NCBI GenBank assembly: GCA_032881465.1
Contig: CP126168.1
Coordinates: 496,001 to 560,000 of the forward strand
Length of the DNA: 64,000 bases
DNA from: Parvibaculaceae bacterium PLY_AMNH_Bact1
GTDB lineage: Bacteria > Pseudomonadota > Alphaproteobacteria > Parvibaculales > Parvibaculaceae
Reading direction: 5' to 3'
The notes beneath the pieces were generated by a model. That model did no database searches and was not told where the DNA came from. It was given only the letters and a program-made list of their open reading frames with translations. This document shows positions 26,636-34,213 of this stretch, piece by piece. Numbering within the stretch: the first letter of the stretch is position 1; each line of letters starts with the position of its first letter. The position numbers were made by a program, and so were the translations under genes.

Positions 26636-27133
26636 TCAGGAGGCTGTCTCAACCACATTTTCGATGGGAATTTGGATGCATTTGGCGAGGTTATGAATGC
26701 CGCTATAGATGGTATGGGCAACAAAGTAGACCGCATCTTCCGGTACTTCTGTCCCTTGGGGTATTTCCATCGTGATGGGCGTGCCACCTGCATCGACCAG
26801 CGACATGACCACATGACCTGTATCGCGGAAACCTTTGCAGTCGCCATCATGGTCACCATTACCTGCATCGTCCTCGACGCCAGGTTCGCCCACCTCAAGG
26901 CCCCAATGAACCATGTACATATCAACGCCGGTCTCATCGGCTGCGCGCCCGAGCGTAACGGTTCCACCTATGGTCTCGCCCGGGTCTGTATCGGTGAATG
27001 AAATAGAGGAGGGGCCGTAATTCACTCCCTCAACTTTTGGATAGATCAAGTCTGGCCCGCCAATCTTGATGACACCATATCCGGCAAGCGCGATCACACC
27101 CACTCCGATAAGCCCTTTTGACCACCAACGCAT
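26636..27133 (-). CDS. exported or membrane-anchored beta-sandwich protein, unknown function
   Basis: 165 residues. An N-terminal membrane helix (about 6-25) is followed by a domain with the pattern GGTVTLGRAADE, VDMYMVHWG and IPQGTEVPEDAVYFVAHT, which resembles Fn3-like modules I associate with bacterial surface proteins; this is only a resemblance. An Asp-rich loop (GNGDHDGDC) could bind calcium. Two cysteines lie near 105 and 152. I start at ATG 27133 after GGGGGAAG. It is upstream of the radical SAM gene and may form a unit with it. Confidence 0.7.
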   Translation of the reverse strand: MRWWSKGLIGVGVIALAGYGVIKIGGPDLIYPKVEGVNYGPSSISFTDTDPGETIGGTVTLGRAADETGVDMYMVHWGLEVGEPGVEDDAGNGDHDGDCKGFRDTGHVVMSLVDAGGTPITMEIPQGTEVPEDAVYFVAHTIYSGIHNLAKCIQIPIENVVETAS

Positions 27134-27240
27134 TGCTTCTTCCCCCAAAAGCCTGGTGACAATGATTGTCACCACTGTTTGTTAGTCCGAATTGATATCT
27201 TGCGCTGGAGGGGCATGGAGCGCTACTAAAAAGAGCCTGA

Positions 27241-27314
27241 GCGGGCGTAGCTCAATGGTAGAGCAGAAGCTTCCCAAGCTTAAGACGGGAGTTCGATTCT
27301 CCTCGCCCGCTCCA
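27241..27314 (+). tRNA. tRNA-Gly (anticodon CCC)
   Basis: 74 bases with GCGGGCG/CGCCCGC acceptor pairing, a GCTC...GAGC D arm, anticodon loop TTCCCAA (anticodon CCC, reading GGG), T arm GGGAG-TTCGATT-CTCCT and an encoded CCA end. Confidence 0.97.
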
Positions 27315-27338
27315 AATAGCAAATGAGGGGGGAAACTC

Positions 27339-27758
27339 ATGAGTGGTACAATTCTAACACCAGTATTGGTTTTGGTGAGCTGGACACTGATTGTGTGGCT
27401 TTGGATGTATGCGCGGCGTCTTCCGGCAATGAGTGCCGCAAATGTTGATGCACAGCAGGCACAGCATCCAGGCGCGCTTGCGGGGCTCCTGCCCTCAGAA
27501 GCACAGCGGGTCGCGGACAATTACAACCATCTGCATGAACAGCCGACGATATTTTATGCATTGATTGTCTACAGCCATCTGGCAGGTGTGGCCGATCCTT
27601 TGAACATCGGCCTGGCATGGGCTTATGTCGGTCTGCGGATTGTTCATTCGTTGGTGCAAAATACCGTCAATATCGTGATGATCCGGTTCTCGCTTTTCGC
27701 TCTATCGACTCTGGCGCTGATTGTGATCGCTGTGCGCAACCTGCTCGCGCTGGGCTAA
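27339..27758 (+). CDS. MAPEG family membrane protein
   Basis: 139 residues with four predicted membrane helices. The MAPEG signature region NYNHLHEQPTIFYALIV sits near residue 66, and AYVGLRIVHSLVQ with the conserved Arg/His near 93. Bacterial members are trimeric membrane proteins related to glutathione transferases; the substrate is unknown. It starts 25 bases after tRNA-Gly. Its stop interleaves with that of the convergent receiver protein (bases CTAA, 27755-27758). Confidence 0.88.
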   Translation: MSGTILTPVLVLVSWTLIVWLWMYARRLPAMSAANVDAQQAQHPGALAGLLPSEAQRVADNYNHLHEQPTIFYALIVYSHLAGVADPLNIGLAWAYVGLRIVHSLVQNTVNIVMIRFSLFALSTLALIVIAVRNLLALG

Positions 27759-28273
27759 AGCTCAATGGGGCGGTCTCGGCGTTCTTCGCCATTGACAGGA
27801 TGATTGTCTCTGCGGCGGCGACGGTCTGGTCCAGCAAAACTATCGGTCTTAACAAAGTCGCGGCTGTTTTTGATTGCATATTGAATGCGATCGAAAAGCA
27901 GCTGCGCTGAGACAGGCTTGCAAAGAACTTCGGTGGCGCCTGCATCGCGGGCGGCAGCAATTGTCTCGACGCTTGGATGGGCAATGAGCACGATAATGGG
28001 AAGCTCCGCATTGGGAATGTCTTTCCCCGTGCGGACATGGCGCGTGAAGGCCAGACCATCCACGGGGGTCATCCCGCTGTCTACGATGGCAAAGTCGACC
28101 TCCGAAGCGTGCAGACTTTGAGCCGCATCGTCGCCATCCCGCGCTTCTGAGATTTCGGTGACTTCGAAGGCTTTTAGTTGCTGCCTAAGTACCGTCAGCA
28201 TATAGCGGTTTTCTTCTGCGATAAGGAACCGCAGGTTCGCGAGATCGACGTCTTCCATTGATGAGCTACTCAT
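27755..28273 (-). CDS. single-domain response regulator with GPDRR tail (divergent copy)
   Basis: 172 residues. A receiver domain (about 12-130) with phospho-acceptor Asp in FAIVDSGM and Lys in LCKPVS, followed by a basic tail with FAGPDRRRRR. The usual acidic pair is EE (AEEN) and the switch Thr is replaced by Ile (IVLIAH), so its phosphorylation response may be altered. No output domain. It is the second of two tandem receiver genes downstream of a glycosyltransferase. It overlaps the MAPEG gene stop by four bases. Confidence 0.88.
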   Translation of the reverse strand: MSSSSMEDVDLANLRFLIAEENRYMLTVLRQQLKAFEVTEISEARDGDDAAQSLHASEVDFAIVDSGMTPVDGLAFTRHVRTGKDIPNAELPIIVLIAHPSVETIAAARDAGATEVLCKPVSAQLLFDRIQYAIKNSRDFVKTDSFAGPDRRRRRDNHPVNGEERRDRPIEL

Positions 28274-28365
28274 ACATGCTCGCCTTGTTAAGACTTGAGG
28301 TGCAAGCGTAGAGGGAAAAAATTACCCGTTTGTTAGGATTTTACCATAGGGCTGTTTGCTGTTCC

Positions 28366-28857
28366 TTAAGCATCCTCACGCCTGTCTGGCCCTGAATATG
28401 GTTTCGGGCGTAGGCGGCGTCTGTCAGGTCCAGTGTATTGTGGCGTCTTGATAAACCGCCTGTTTATCTGCAGCAGCGCCTGGATACGCTGGTAAAGCCT
28501 TTTTGCGGAAATTGGTTTGCGAACGACGTCACTTGCGCCCGCGTCCCGCGCTTCCTGGATGCGTGCACGTTCTGTATGCGCTGTAAGAAGCAGGATCGGG
28601 AGCTCTGGATCATAGCTGTCATTTGCCGTGCGGATAAGACGGATGAAATCCAAGCCATCAAGCGGTTCCATCAAATAATCCACGATTGCGAGATCTATTG
28701 GGGAAGAGCGAACAATCTCAAAGGCATCTGCTGCATCGCGGGCGTCATGCACTGTTCCTGCGCCCAGTGCCCGCAGCAACTCCCGGAGAATGGAGATCAT
28801 GTGGTGGTTGTCATCAACGACCAAAAACGAGAGCGGAGAAAGGTCGAAATCACGCAT
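28366..28857 (-). CDS. single-domain response regulator with GPDRR tail
   Basis: 163 residues. A canonical receiver: acidic pair in VVDDNHHM, Asp in LAIVDYLMEP, Thr in LLTAHTE, Lys in RKPIS. The tail repeats a motif, YTGPDRR and YSGPDRR, typical of alphaproteobacterial receiver-only proteins. I start at ATG 28857 (GAAGG upstream); a TTG at 28896 is in frame but unlikely. It is paralogous to the next gene and downstream of the glycosyltransferase, so it may control or respond to that locus. Confidence 0.88.
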   Translation of the reverse strand: MRDFDLSPLSFLVVDDNHHMISILRELLRALGAGTVHDARDAADAFEIVRSSPIDLAIVDYLMEPLDGLDFIRLIRTANDSYDPELPILLLTAHTERARIQEARDAGASDVVRKPISAKRLYQRIQALLQINRRFIKTPQYTGPDRRRLRPKPYSGPDRREDA

Positions 28858-28969
28858 TGGACGGCCTTCTGGCAATACGTCTCCATGGACACGCAAAGCG
28901 ATTGGAAACGGAAAGCCACCCGTTATGCGAGTATATGGCTGTGTGCCTTAACTGAAGGTTTACAAGTTG

Positions 28970-30916
28970 CTACCGTCGATCAGACAGCCCCCGCCGCGCA
29001 CGTGCGGCGTAAGCAGGCATGAGGGCGCTCACTCCGTGACTGGTCTTTTCCCAATAGTGGGGTCTGGCGAACAGCTCATAGAGCGCCTTGTACGCGCCGG
29101 TTGAGATGAGCAGCCAATAGAGGGGCGTCGTGAACACATGCCACCCGAGGCCATCGAGCCCACGGGCTTGCGCACCAACGAGGCCTGCAATGATGGCCGC
29201 ACCAAAACCAATAAACAGAACGCTCAAGTTGAGCAGCGCCAGGACGATGGGGCCGACACCGTCGATGGGGGCGAGACCGTTCACAAACATCAATGATACG
29301 AAAATGTAGAACAGCGGATGGGCAAGCGCTGATAACAAGAAGCCGCCGGTCACGATCTGGAGAACGACAAAGCCCAAAGGGCCAAGTGCTGCATAAGTCT
29401 CTAGTGGGGTACGCATCCGAACGATGTAAGTTTGCATCCAGCCTTTCAGCCACCGAGACCGTTGCCGTATCCAGTTGGGCAAGAGGCAGTTTGCCTCTTC
29501 TAGGGTTGCCGTTGAAATGACGCCGGTCCTATAGCCTCGTTCGCAAAGTCTGAAGCCCAGATCCGCATCTTCGGTGACATTGTAGGGATCCCAGGCACCG
29601 ACCTTTTTCAGAATATAGGTGCGAAAATGGGTGGATGTTCCACCGAGAGGGAAGGGCAGTCCAAAACGCGCGAGTGCCGGGAGAAGGAGGTCGAACAAAG
29701 AGGCATATTCAATTGCGAAGTGCCGCGTGAGCCAGTTCTCATCCCAATTGTAGTAGGCAAGGGGTGCTTGCACGCAAGCTAGGCGCGGGCCTCCAGATTT
29801 AAAGGCGTGCACGGCTTCGCGCAGTTGTGCGGGCCCGGGAATATCTTCTGCATCATACACAACAAGGAACTCGCCACGGGCAAACTCAAGTGCGTAATTG
29901 CACGCTTTTGGTTTTGTAAGAGGATGAGAGGTTGGAACGAGGATAAGCTCAACATTTCCAGGAAGGTTTAAGTGTCGGGCTGTCTCGATCGTTTCCTGGT
30001 CAGTTTCTTCGAGCACAAGTTTAACATCGAGCTTGGCAAGCGGATAGTCCAGCTTTTGGATCGCGTCCATCAGAATAGGGAGGACTTCTGCTTCTCGAAG
30101 GAGGGGAACCATAATCGTGTAGCGGGGGAGGTCTTGGTCTCTCATGCGGCCAACACCTCCCACCTTCCAGGGAGGTGGTTGTCGACTGACCATGACAGAG
30201 AGAAGTCTCAAAGAAGCTAAAGAGATGAAGGCGACGATGGTTATGACGTTGAGCGTCAGAAGGGCCGAGTTGGGAAAAAGGAAAGCCAAAGCGAGCAGCG
30301 TACACATGCCGATCAGGAAGACCGTCTTCGCTTTTTTGGACAGGAGCCGTCGTGCAGATGCGTCAGGTTGATCCTCTAGGAGTGCGAATTGGGCACGTCG
30401 GGTCAACTCGTCGCCGAAGGTGGACCGGATAGTGCGCAGAATGTCGAGCGGCGCTGTCTGGAGCAGCAGAAAGGGTTCCGCCGTTTTTTCCTCCAGCGCT
30501 GACGAAGCCTTGTCCAAATCTACAGCGACGTAGGTTGGTGTTGTTCCGTCTGTCTTCCACGGAAGGCATTGGTACTGCAGATAGAAAGTGATGTCTTCTG
30601 CATTGAGCAACTGAATGTCTGGGGGGGTGAGGAGGAGGTTGATGAAGCGGACACCGCGCTGCTCGGCAAGTGCGCGATAGACATCAAAGGCGCGAACATC
30701 GCCATGGCTGATCAGTTCTTCGCCGAGCCGCGCCCCCGATTGTTTCTGTCTTTCTCTTGCTTGAGCAAGCTGGAGTGGCGACACGGCACCCCGCTCAAAG
30801 AGTAGGTCACCAATCTGCGGCTGCTTGAGCGCAAAGGCCGGTGCCGCCTCGTCAAAACCGCGCAAATGTCGATCTAGCCCCCCGTCGCTACCCGACGTGT
30901 TCTTTTCCCCCCTCAT
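28970..30916 (-). CDS. family 2 glycosyltransferase with N-terminal MshEN (c-di-GMP-binding) domain
   Basis: 648 residues. Two 24-residue MshEN motifs lie at 34-57 and 63-86, separated by exactly five residues; the second is near-perfect (R63 L64 G65, G72, Q86), while the first has Q in place of Arg. Two membrane helices near 198-240 precede the GT2 domain (about 265-500) with DAED at 355-358, TED at 448-450 and QRSRW at 485-489, the processive-synthase pattern. Several C-terminal membrane helices follow. It probably polymerises and exports a polysaccharide under c-di-GMP control, comparable to NfrB, in which the order of domains differs. The product is unknown. Confidence 0.9.
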   Translation of the reverse strand: MRGEKNTSGSDGGLDRHLRGFDEAAPAFALKQPQIGDLLFERGAVSPLQLAQARERQKQSGARLGEELISHGDVRAFDVYRALAEQRGVRFINLLLTPPDIQLLNAEDITFYLQYQCLPWKTDGTTPTYVAVDLDKASSALEEKTAEPFLLLQTAPLDILRTIRSTFGDELTRRAQFALLEDQPDASARRLLSKKAKTVFLIGMCTLLALAFLFPNSALLTLNVITIVAFISLASLRLLSVMVSRQPPPWKVGGVGRMRDQDLPRYTIMVPLLREAEVLPILMDAIQKLDYPLAKLDVKLVLEETDQETIETARHLNLPGNVELILVPTSHPLTKPKACNYALEFARGEFLVVYDAEDIPGPAQLREAVHAFKSGGPRLACVQAPLAYYNWDENWLTRHFAIEYASLFDLLLPALARFGLPFPLGGTSTHFRTYILKKVGAWDPYNVTEDADLGFRLCERGYRTGVISTATLEEANCLLPNWIRQRSRWLKGWMQTYIVRMRTPLETYAALGPLGFVVLQIVTGGFLLSALAHPLFYIFVSLMFVNGLAPIDGVGPIVLALLNLSVLFIGFGAAIIAGLVGAQARGLDGLGWHVFTTPLYWLLISTGAYKALYELFARPHYWEKTSHGVSALMPAYAARARRGLSDRR

Positions 30917-30946
30917 TCAGGTCGACCCTCTAAGCTGAACGATATA

Positions 30947-30961
30947 TTTTATGATAAAATC
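30947..30961. promoter_or_regulatory. 15-bp perfect dyad in the glycosyltransferase/SBP divergent promoter
   Basis: ATTTTAT-G-ATAAAAT is a perfect palindrome in the 108-base AT-rich gap between the two divergent starts. It may be an operator for both genes; no regulator can be named. Confidence 0.4.
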
Positions 30962-31024
30962 TAGGTTAACCATTGCAATACAAGGGTTTAGATAGGTTGG
31001 GCCGCCGCCACACTCTTAGGTTGA

Positions 31025-32236
31025 ATGGTCGCCATTAACGCTGAGCTTGAATTGATTGGAAGTGCACTGGACCACACGGAGAGCCTTCGGCATTCTCCGC
31101 CGATGCGCTGGCTTCTTCTCATAAACCTATTGGCAGTTGTGCTTCTAAGCGGCGCTGTAGCGATCGTGATTGAAGGGACACCTGTCGGAACTGGGACCTC
31201 CAGTACGCTCTCCGCAATATTGGACGACACCAATCCACTGGTTGAAGGCATTCAAGAGAGCGCTGAGGCGCATGAACCTATGTCTGCGTTGCAGGATGAT
31301 GCAGATGTAACGACTGACCAAACCAGCATCAGTGAGCCAGAAAACCGCGAGGCGGAAGTAGAGGCGTCTCACGTTGAGCCAGCTCGTATCGCAAATGATA
31401 TCGGTCTTGTCGCTGCGCCAGATGCGCCAATCCCACTTCCCGCACCAAGAACAAAAGAAACTGAAACCGTTGAGGCCGAACCAGCCGAGATCGAACCTCG
31501 TCCCATCACAAGGTCTGATGCTGAGCAAGACAAGAACGATGAACCAGCCCCACTTGTCGTGGCGACGGAGGGAGACTTCGCGCCGTTCAACTATGTGGAT
31601 GTGGCGGGCAAGCCTGCTGGCTTTGACATTGATATTGCAAAGGAGCTGTGCGGTCGCCTGGAGAGGCAATGTGTCTTCGAAGTAAGACCCTGGGCTGACT
31701 TAATTCCCTCGCTGAGAAGGGGAGATATTGATCTCATTGCGGCATCTATGCGGATACCTTCAACCCGACCTGATGGCGTGATGTTCTCCAATCCCTACTA
31801 CGGATCGCGAGGACGGTTTGTGAGCTCAAAAGGTGCGGGAATTTCTGGTCCGGGTCTGTTGCGGGTTGCAGGTTCTCAAATCGCCGTTCAGCAGGGGAGC
31901 GTGCATGAGGCATACCTTGAGGCGCAATTTGCAGAGGTCGACCTTGTGAGGACACGTTCGCTGTCAGAAGCATTACAGAATGTTCTTGAAGGAAAGGTGG
32001 AAGCAGCCTTTGGCGACAACGCTGCGGTGCTACGGTGGGCTACGGAGCAAGCCTGCTGCACAACGCTTGGCAACCCGATCAGCGATGAAAGCTTCTTCGG
32101 AGAAGGCATAGGTCTCGTTGTTCAAGAAAAAGACAGGGTTCTGCTCGACGCGCTCAACGCACAGCTTCAGGAGATGCTGACCGACGGGACAAGTGGACGG
32201 CTGTCTGACCGTTATTTCGGCGGCTCGATTTACTAA
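31025..32236 (+). CDS. membrane-anchored protein with solute-binding domain (SBP family 3)
   Basis: 403 residues in three parts: one membrane helix (about 28-50), an acidic Pro/Glu-rich linker of about 130 residues (55-182), and a complete family 3 solute-binding domain (from VVATEGDFAPFNYVD to RYFGGSIY). Ligand-site features of amino-acid binders are present (FAPFN, GFDIDIA, AASMRI, FGDNAAVL). No permease or ATPase is near, so it is more likely a tethered sensor or scavenger than part of an importer. ATG 31103, just before the helix, is an alternative start. It is divergent from the glycosyltransferase. Confidence 0.86.
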   Translation: MVAINAELELIGSALDHTESLRHSPPMRWLLLINLLAVVLLSGAVAIVIEGTPVGTGTSSTLSAILDDTNPLVEGIQESAEAHEPMSALQDDADVTTDQTSISEPENREAEVEASHVEPARIANDIGLVAAPDAPIPLPAPRTKETETVEAEPAEIEPRPITRSDAEQDKNDEPAPLVVATEGDFAPFNYVDVAGKPAGFDIDIAKELCGRLERQCVFEVRPWADLIPSLRRGDIDLIAASMRIPSTRPDGVMFSNPYYGSRGRFVSSKGAGISGPGLLRVAGSQIAVQQGSVHEAYLEAQFAEVDLVRTRSLSEALQNVLEGKVEAAFGDNAAVLRWATEQACCTTLGNPISDESFFGEGIGLVVQEKDRVLLDALNAQLQEMLTDGTSGRLSDRYFGGSIY

Positions 32237-32239
32237 CGC

Positions 32240-32764
32240 TTAGCTGTTCTTCATCAACTCGCGTGGCTTCCCATAAAACACCGCATGGCCAGCGCCTTCA
32301 TTTATGTCGGCCCATTTATCAACATCAAACTGAAAAACGGCGAGAGCGCCAGTCGGGTAATGATCGGCCATGCGTGCAGAAATCTCTTTGCTTTTCTCAT
32401 CCGCCAGCGCAACAGCAAGCATTTCTAGGCCTGGATTGTGCGCAACGATGAGAACTGTTTCGTTTCTGTCATCAAGCCCGCGCACTGCTTCGAGCAACGT
32501 ACCCGGCATGGCCATGTAGAGATCGTCACGATACTCGACAGCACACTTGCCCTGCAGCGTTTCGGCGAGTGGTTTGATGGTTGAGCGCGCGCGAACGGCC
32601 GTCGAACACAAGGCGTGATCCGGCGTCCATCCCTGATCAACAATAAACCCGGCGAGGAAGGCGGCGGACTTAACGCCGCGCCCGTTGAGCGTGCGTTGTG
32701 AATCCTCGGTTTCCGGCTGGTTCCAGTCAGACTTGGCGTGGCGCATAAGACAGAGACGTTTCAT
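32240..32764 (-). CDS. sixA: histidine phosphatase SixA-like
   Basis: 174 residues, histidine phosphatase superfamily, SixA type. The catalytic RHAKSDW is at residues 8-14, ALCSTAVRARST follows near 52 and the second His lies in VAHNPGLE near 108. SixA removes phosphate from phosphohistidine, for example on HPt or PTS proteins. The gene overlaps the upstream hydroxylase by four bases (ATGA), so the two are translationally coupled; the reason for this pairing is unknown. Confidence 0.92.
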   Translation of the reverse strand: MKRLCLMRHAKSDWNQPETEDSQRTLNGRGVKSAAFLAGFIVDQGWTPDHALCSTAVRARSTIKPLAETLQGKCAVEYRDDLYMAMPGTLLEAVRGLDDRNETVLIVAHNPGLEMLAVALADEKSKEISARMADHYPTGALAVFQFDVDKWADINEGAGHAVFYGKPRELMKNS

Positions 32765-33582
32765 GACCCGTCTTTCCCATGCACCGGGCGGAAAGGCAAG
32801 CCCAGGCTCCAGGTGAGCCGCGTTGGTCCATCATCCCGGAATTCCTCAAGCCCTATCTCCATGTCCTGATGACCTTTTTCCGGCGCTTCCCGATAGGTGC
32901 CAAAAAGCCGGTCCCAGATGGAGAAATTGAAGCCGAAATTGCTGTCGGTTTCCCGTTGGATCACCGAATGATGCACGCGGTGCATGTCTGGTGTGACAAA
33001 AATCTTACGAATGAGATGATCAAGCCAACCTGCAAGCCGGACATTCCCGTGGTTGAAGAGGGACGTGGCATTCAAAACGACCTCAAAGAGGATGACCGCG
33101 ACTGCCGGAGCGCCGAGCAGCACGACCGCGCCGATTTTGATTCCCATGCTCAGCAGAATCTCGATGGGGTGGAACCGGATCCCTGTCGACGTATCAATAT
33201 CGGGGTCTGCGTGGTGCACCTGATGAAGGCGCCAAAACACCGGGATGTGATGAAACACGACATGCTGTGCGTAGATCAGGAGATCAAGGAGAACAAATGC
33301 GAGGATGCAGGAGACGAGGTAGGGAAAACCCAGCAAGTTAAGCAGGCCAATGGATTGGCTTTCCGCCCACGCAGCCGCACCAACAGCCAAAACAGGGACG
33401 AGCAAGCGCAGCATCAAGCCATTCACAATACTCAGGCCCAGATTGGTTGACCAGCGCCTGAGCTTGGAGAATGAGGGCGCGCGCTTAGGGGCAAGGTATT
33501 CCCAAATCCCCATGAGCCCCAAGACGCCGAGGAAAACACTCAGGCGAAGCGTTGGTTCAACGCTCAGAAGAGCTTCCTCCAT
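32761..33582 (-). CDS. sterol desaturase / fatty acid hydroxylase superfamily protein
   Basis: 273 residues with four membrane helices and the di-iron histidine boxes HVVFHH, HQVHHAD, NHGN and HRVHHS. It should hydroxylate or desaturate a lipid in the membrane; the substrate is unknown. Its end overlaps sixA by four bases. Confidence 0.92.
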   Translation of the reverse strand: MEEALLSVEPTLRLSVFLGVLGLMGIWEYLAPKRAPSFSKLRRWSTNLGLSIVNGLMLRLLVPVLAVGAAAWAESQSIGLLNLLGFPYLVSCILAFVLLDLLIYAQHVVFHHIPVFWRLHQVHHADPDIDTSTGIRFHPIEILLSMGIKIGAVVLLGAPAVAVILFEVVLNATSLFNHGNVRLAGWLDHLIRKIFVTPDMHRVHHSVIQRETDSNFGFNFSIWDRLFGTYREAPEKGHQDMEIGLEEFRDDGPTRLTWSLGLPFRPVHGKDGS

Positions 33583-33623
33583 CGCTAGTCCCCGGCTTGT
33601 TGAGTGTCGTTGTCGCTTAGGCT

Positions 33624-34037
33624 TTAAAGGGTCGCGTGACGCGCCCTTGCACCGCGCTCGATAGCGGCTGCAGAGAGTTTTTCGATGCCCAGCGTATCGC
33701 GCAAGATCTGAAGCAATCGCAGTTCTTCCTGTCCAACAGCCAAATCAGCCGCAGCAACGTCTACCGCCAGAGCATAAGCCGTTTCGTACATATGAGGAGG
33801 CAGTGCATCGCGAGCGAGCCCGAACACCGCATCAAGCCCACCATCTTCTGCCAGGATCGCTGCGCATTCTTCGGCCACTCCCAGAAGGCGATCCGCGTTG
33901 AAGTCCTTAAAGACAGGCAAGTTTGTGACGATATTGCCGATTTTCCGTGTTTCATTGTCACTGATCGCTGCATCAACAGCGGACATCGTCACCATGACGT
34001 AGATAAGAGCGGTATGGGGGTTAATCGTCTGCGACAT
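33624..34037 (-). CDS. TerB-like tellurite resistance domain protein
   Basis: 137 residues, all helical. TerB features are a metal-binding acidic helix (MSAVDAAISDNETRKIGNI) near residue 18-36 and the matching VDVAAADLAVGQEELRLL near 92. The function of lone TerB proteins is unsettled. It stands alone, 41 bases from the hydroxylase gene; the 176 bases upstream hold a repeat copy. Confidence 0.88.
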   Translation of the reverse strand: MSQTINPHTALIYVMVTMSAVDAAISDNETRKIGNIVTNLPVFKDFNADRLLGVAEECAAILAEDGGLDAVFGLARDALPPHMYETAYALAVDVAAADLAVGQEELRLLQILRDTLGIEKLSAAAIERGARARHATL

Positions 34038-34100
34038 AAAACTAGCCTATTTTTGGAATACGCCGCGCCTGAGGAGGCATGCGGGCAAGGAACCGCAACT

Positions 34101-34160
34101 TAGAGCATTTTCAGCAAAAGTTGCGAGACTTTTATGGTTCAAAAATGCGATCAAACAAGG
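34101..34160. repeat. dispersed palindromic repeat, copy 2
   Basis: It starts AGAGCATTTTCAGCAAAAGT and ends GGTTCAAAAATGCGATCAAAC. GCATTTT pairs with AAAATGC outside and AAAAGT with ACTTTT inside. It lies between the TerB and DinG-like genes. Confidence 0.75.
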
Positions 34161-34213
34161 GAAAAATCTAAAGTAAAGCGCAGAAGAGCAAGGCCTGAGA
34201 ACGCCCCAGAGAA

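Noticed and set aside
31025-32236. Amino-acid ABC importer
   Set aside because: Only a binding domain is present; there is no permease or ATPase gene in the neighbourhood and the domain is tethered by a membrane helix.
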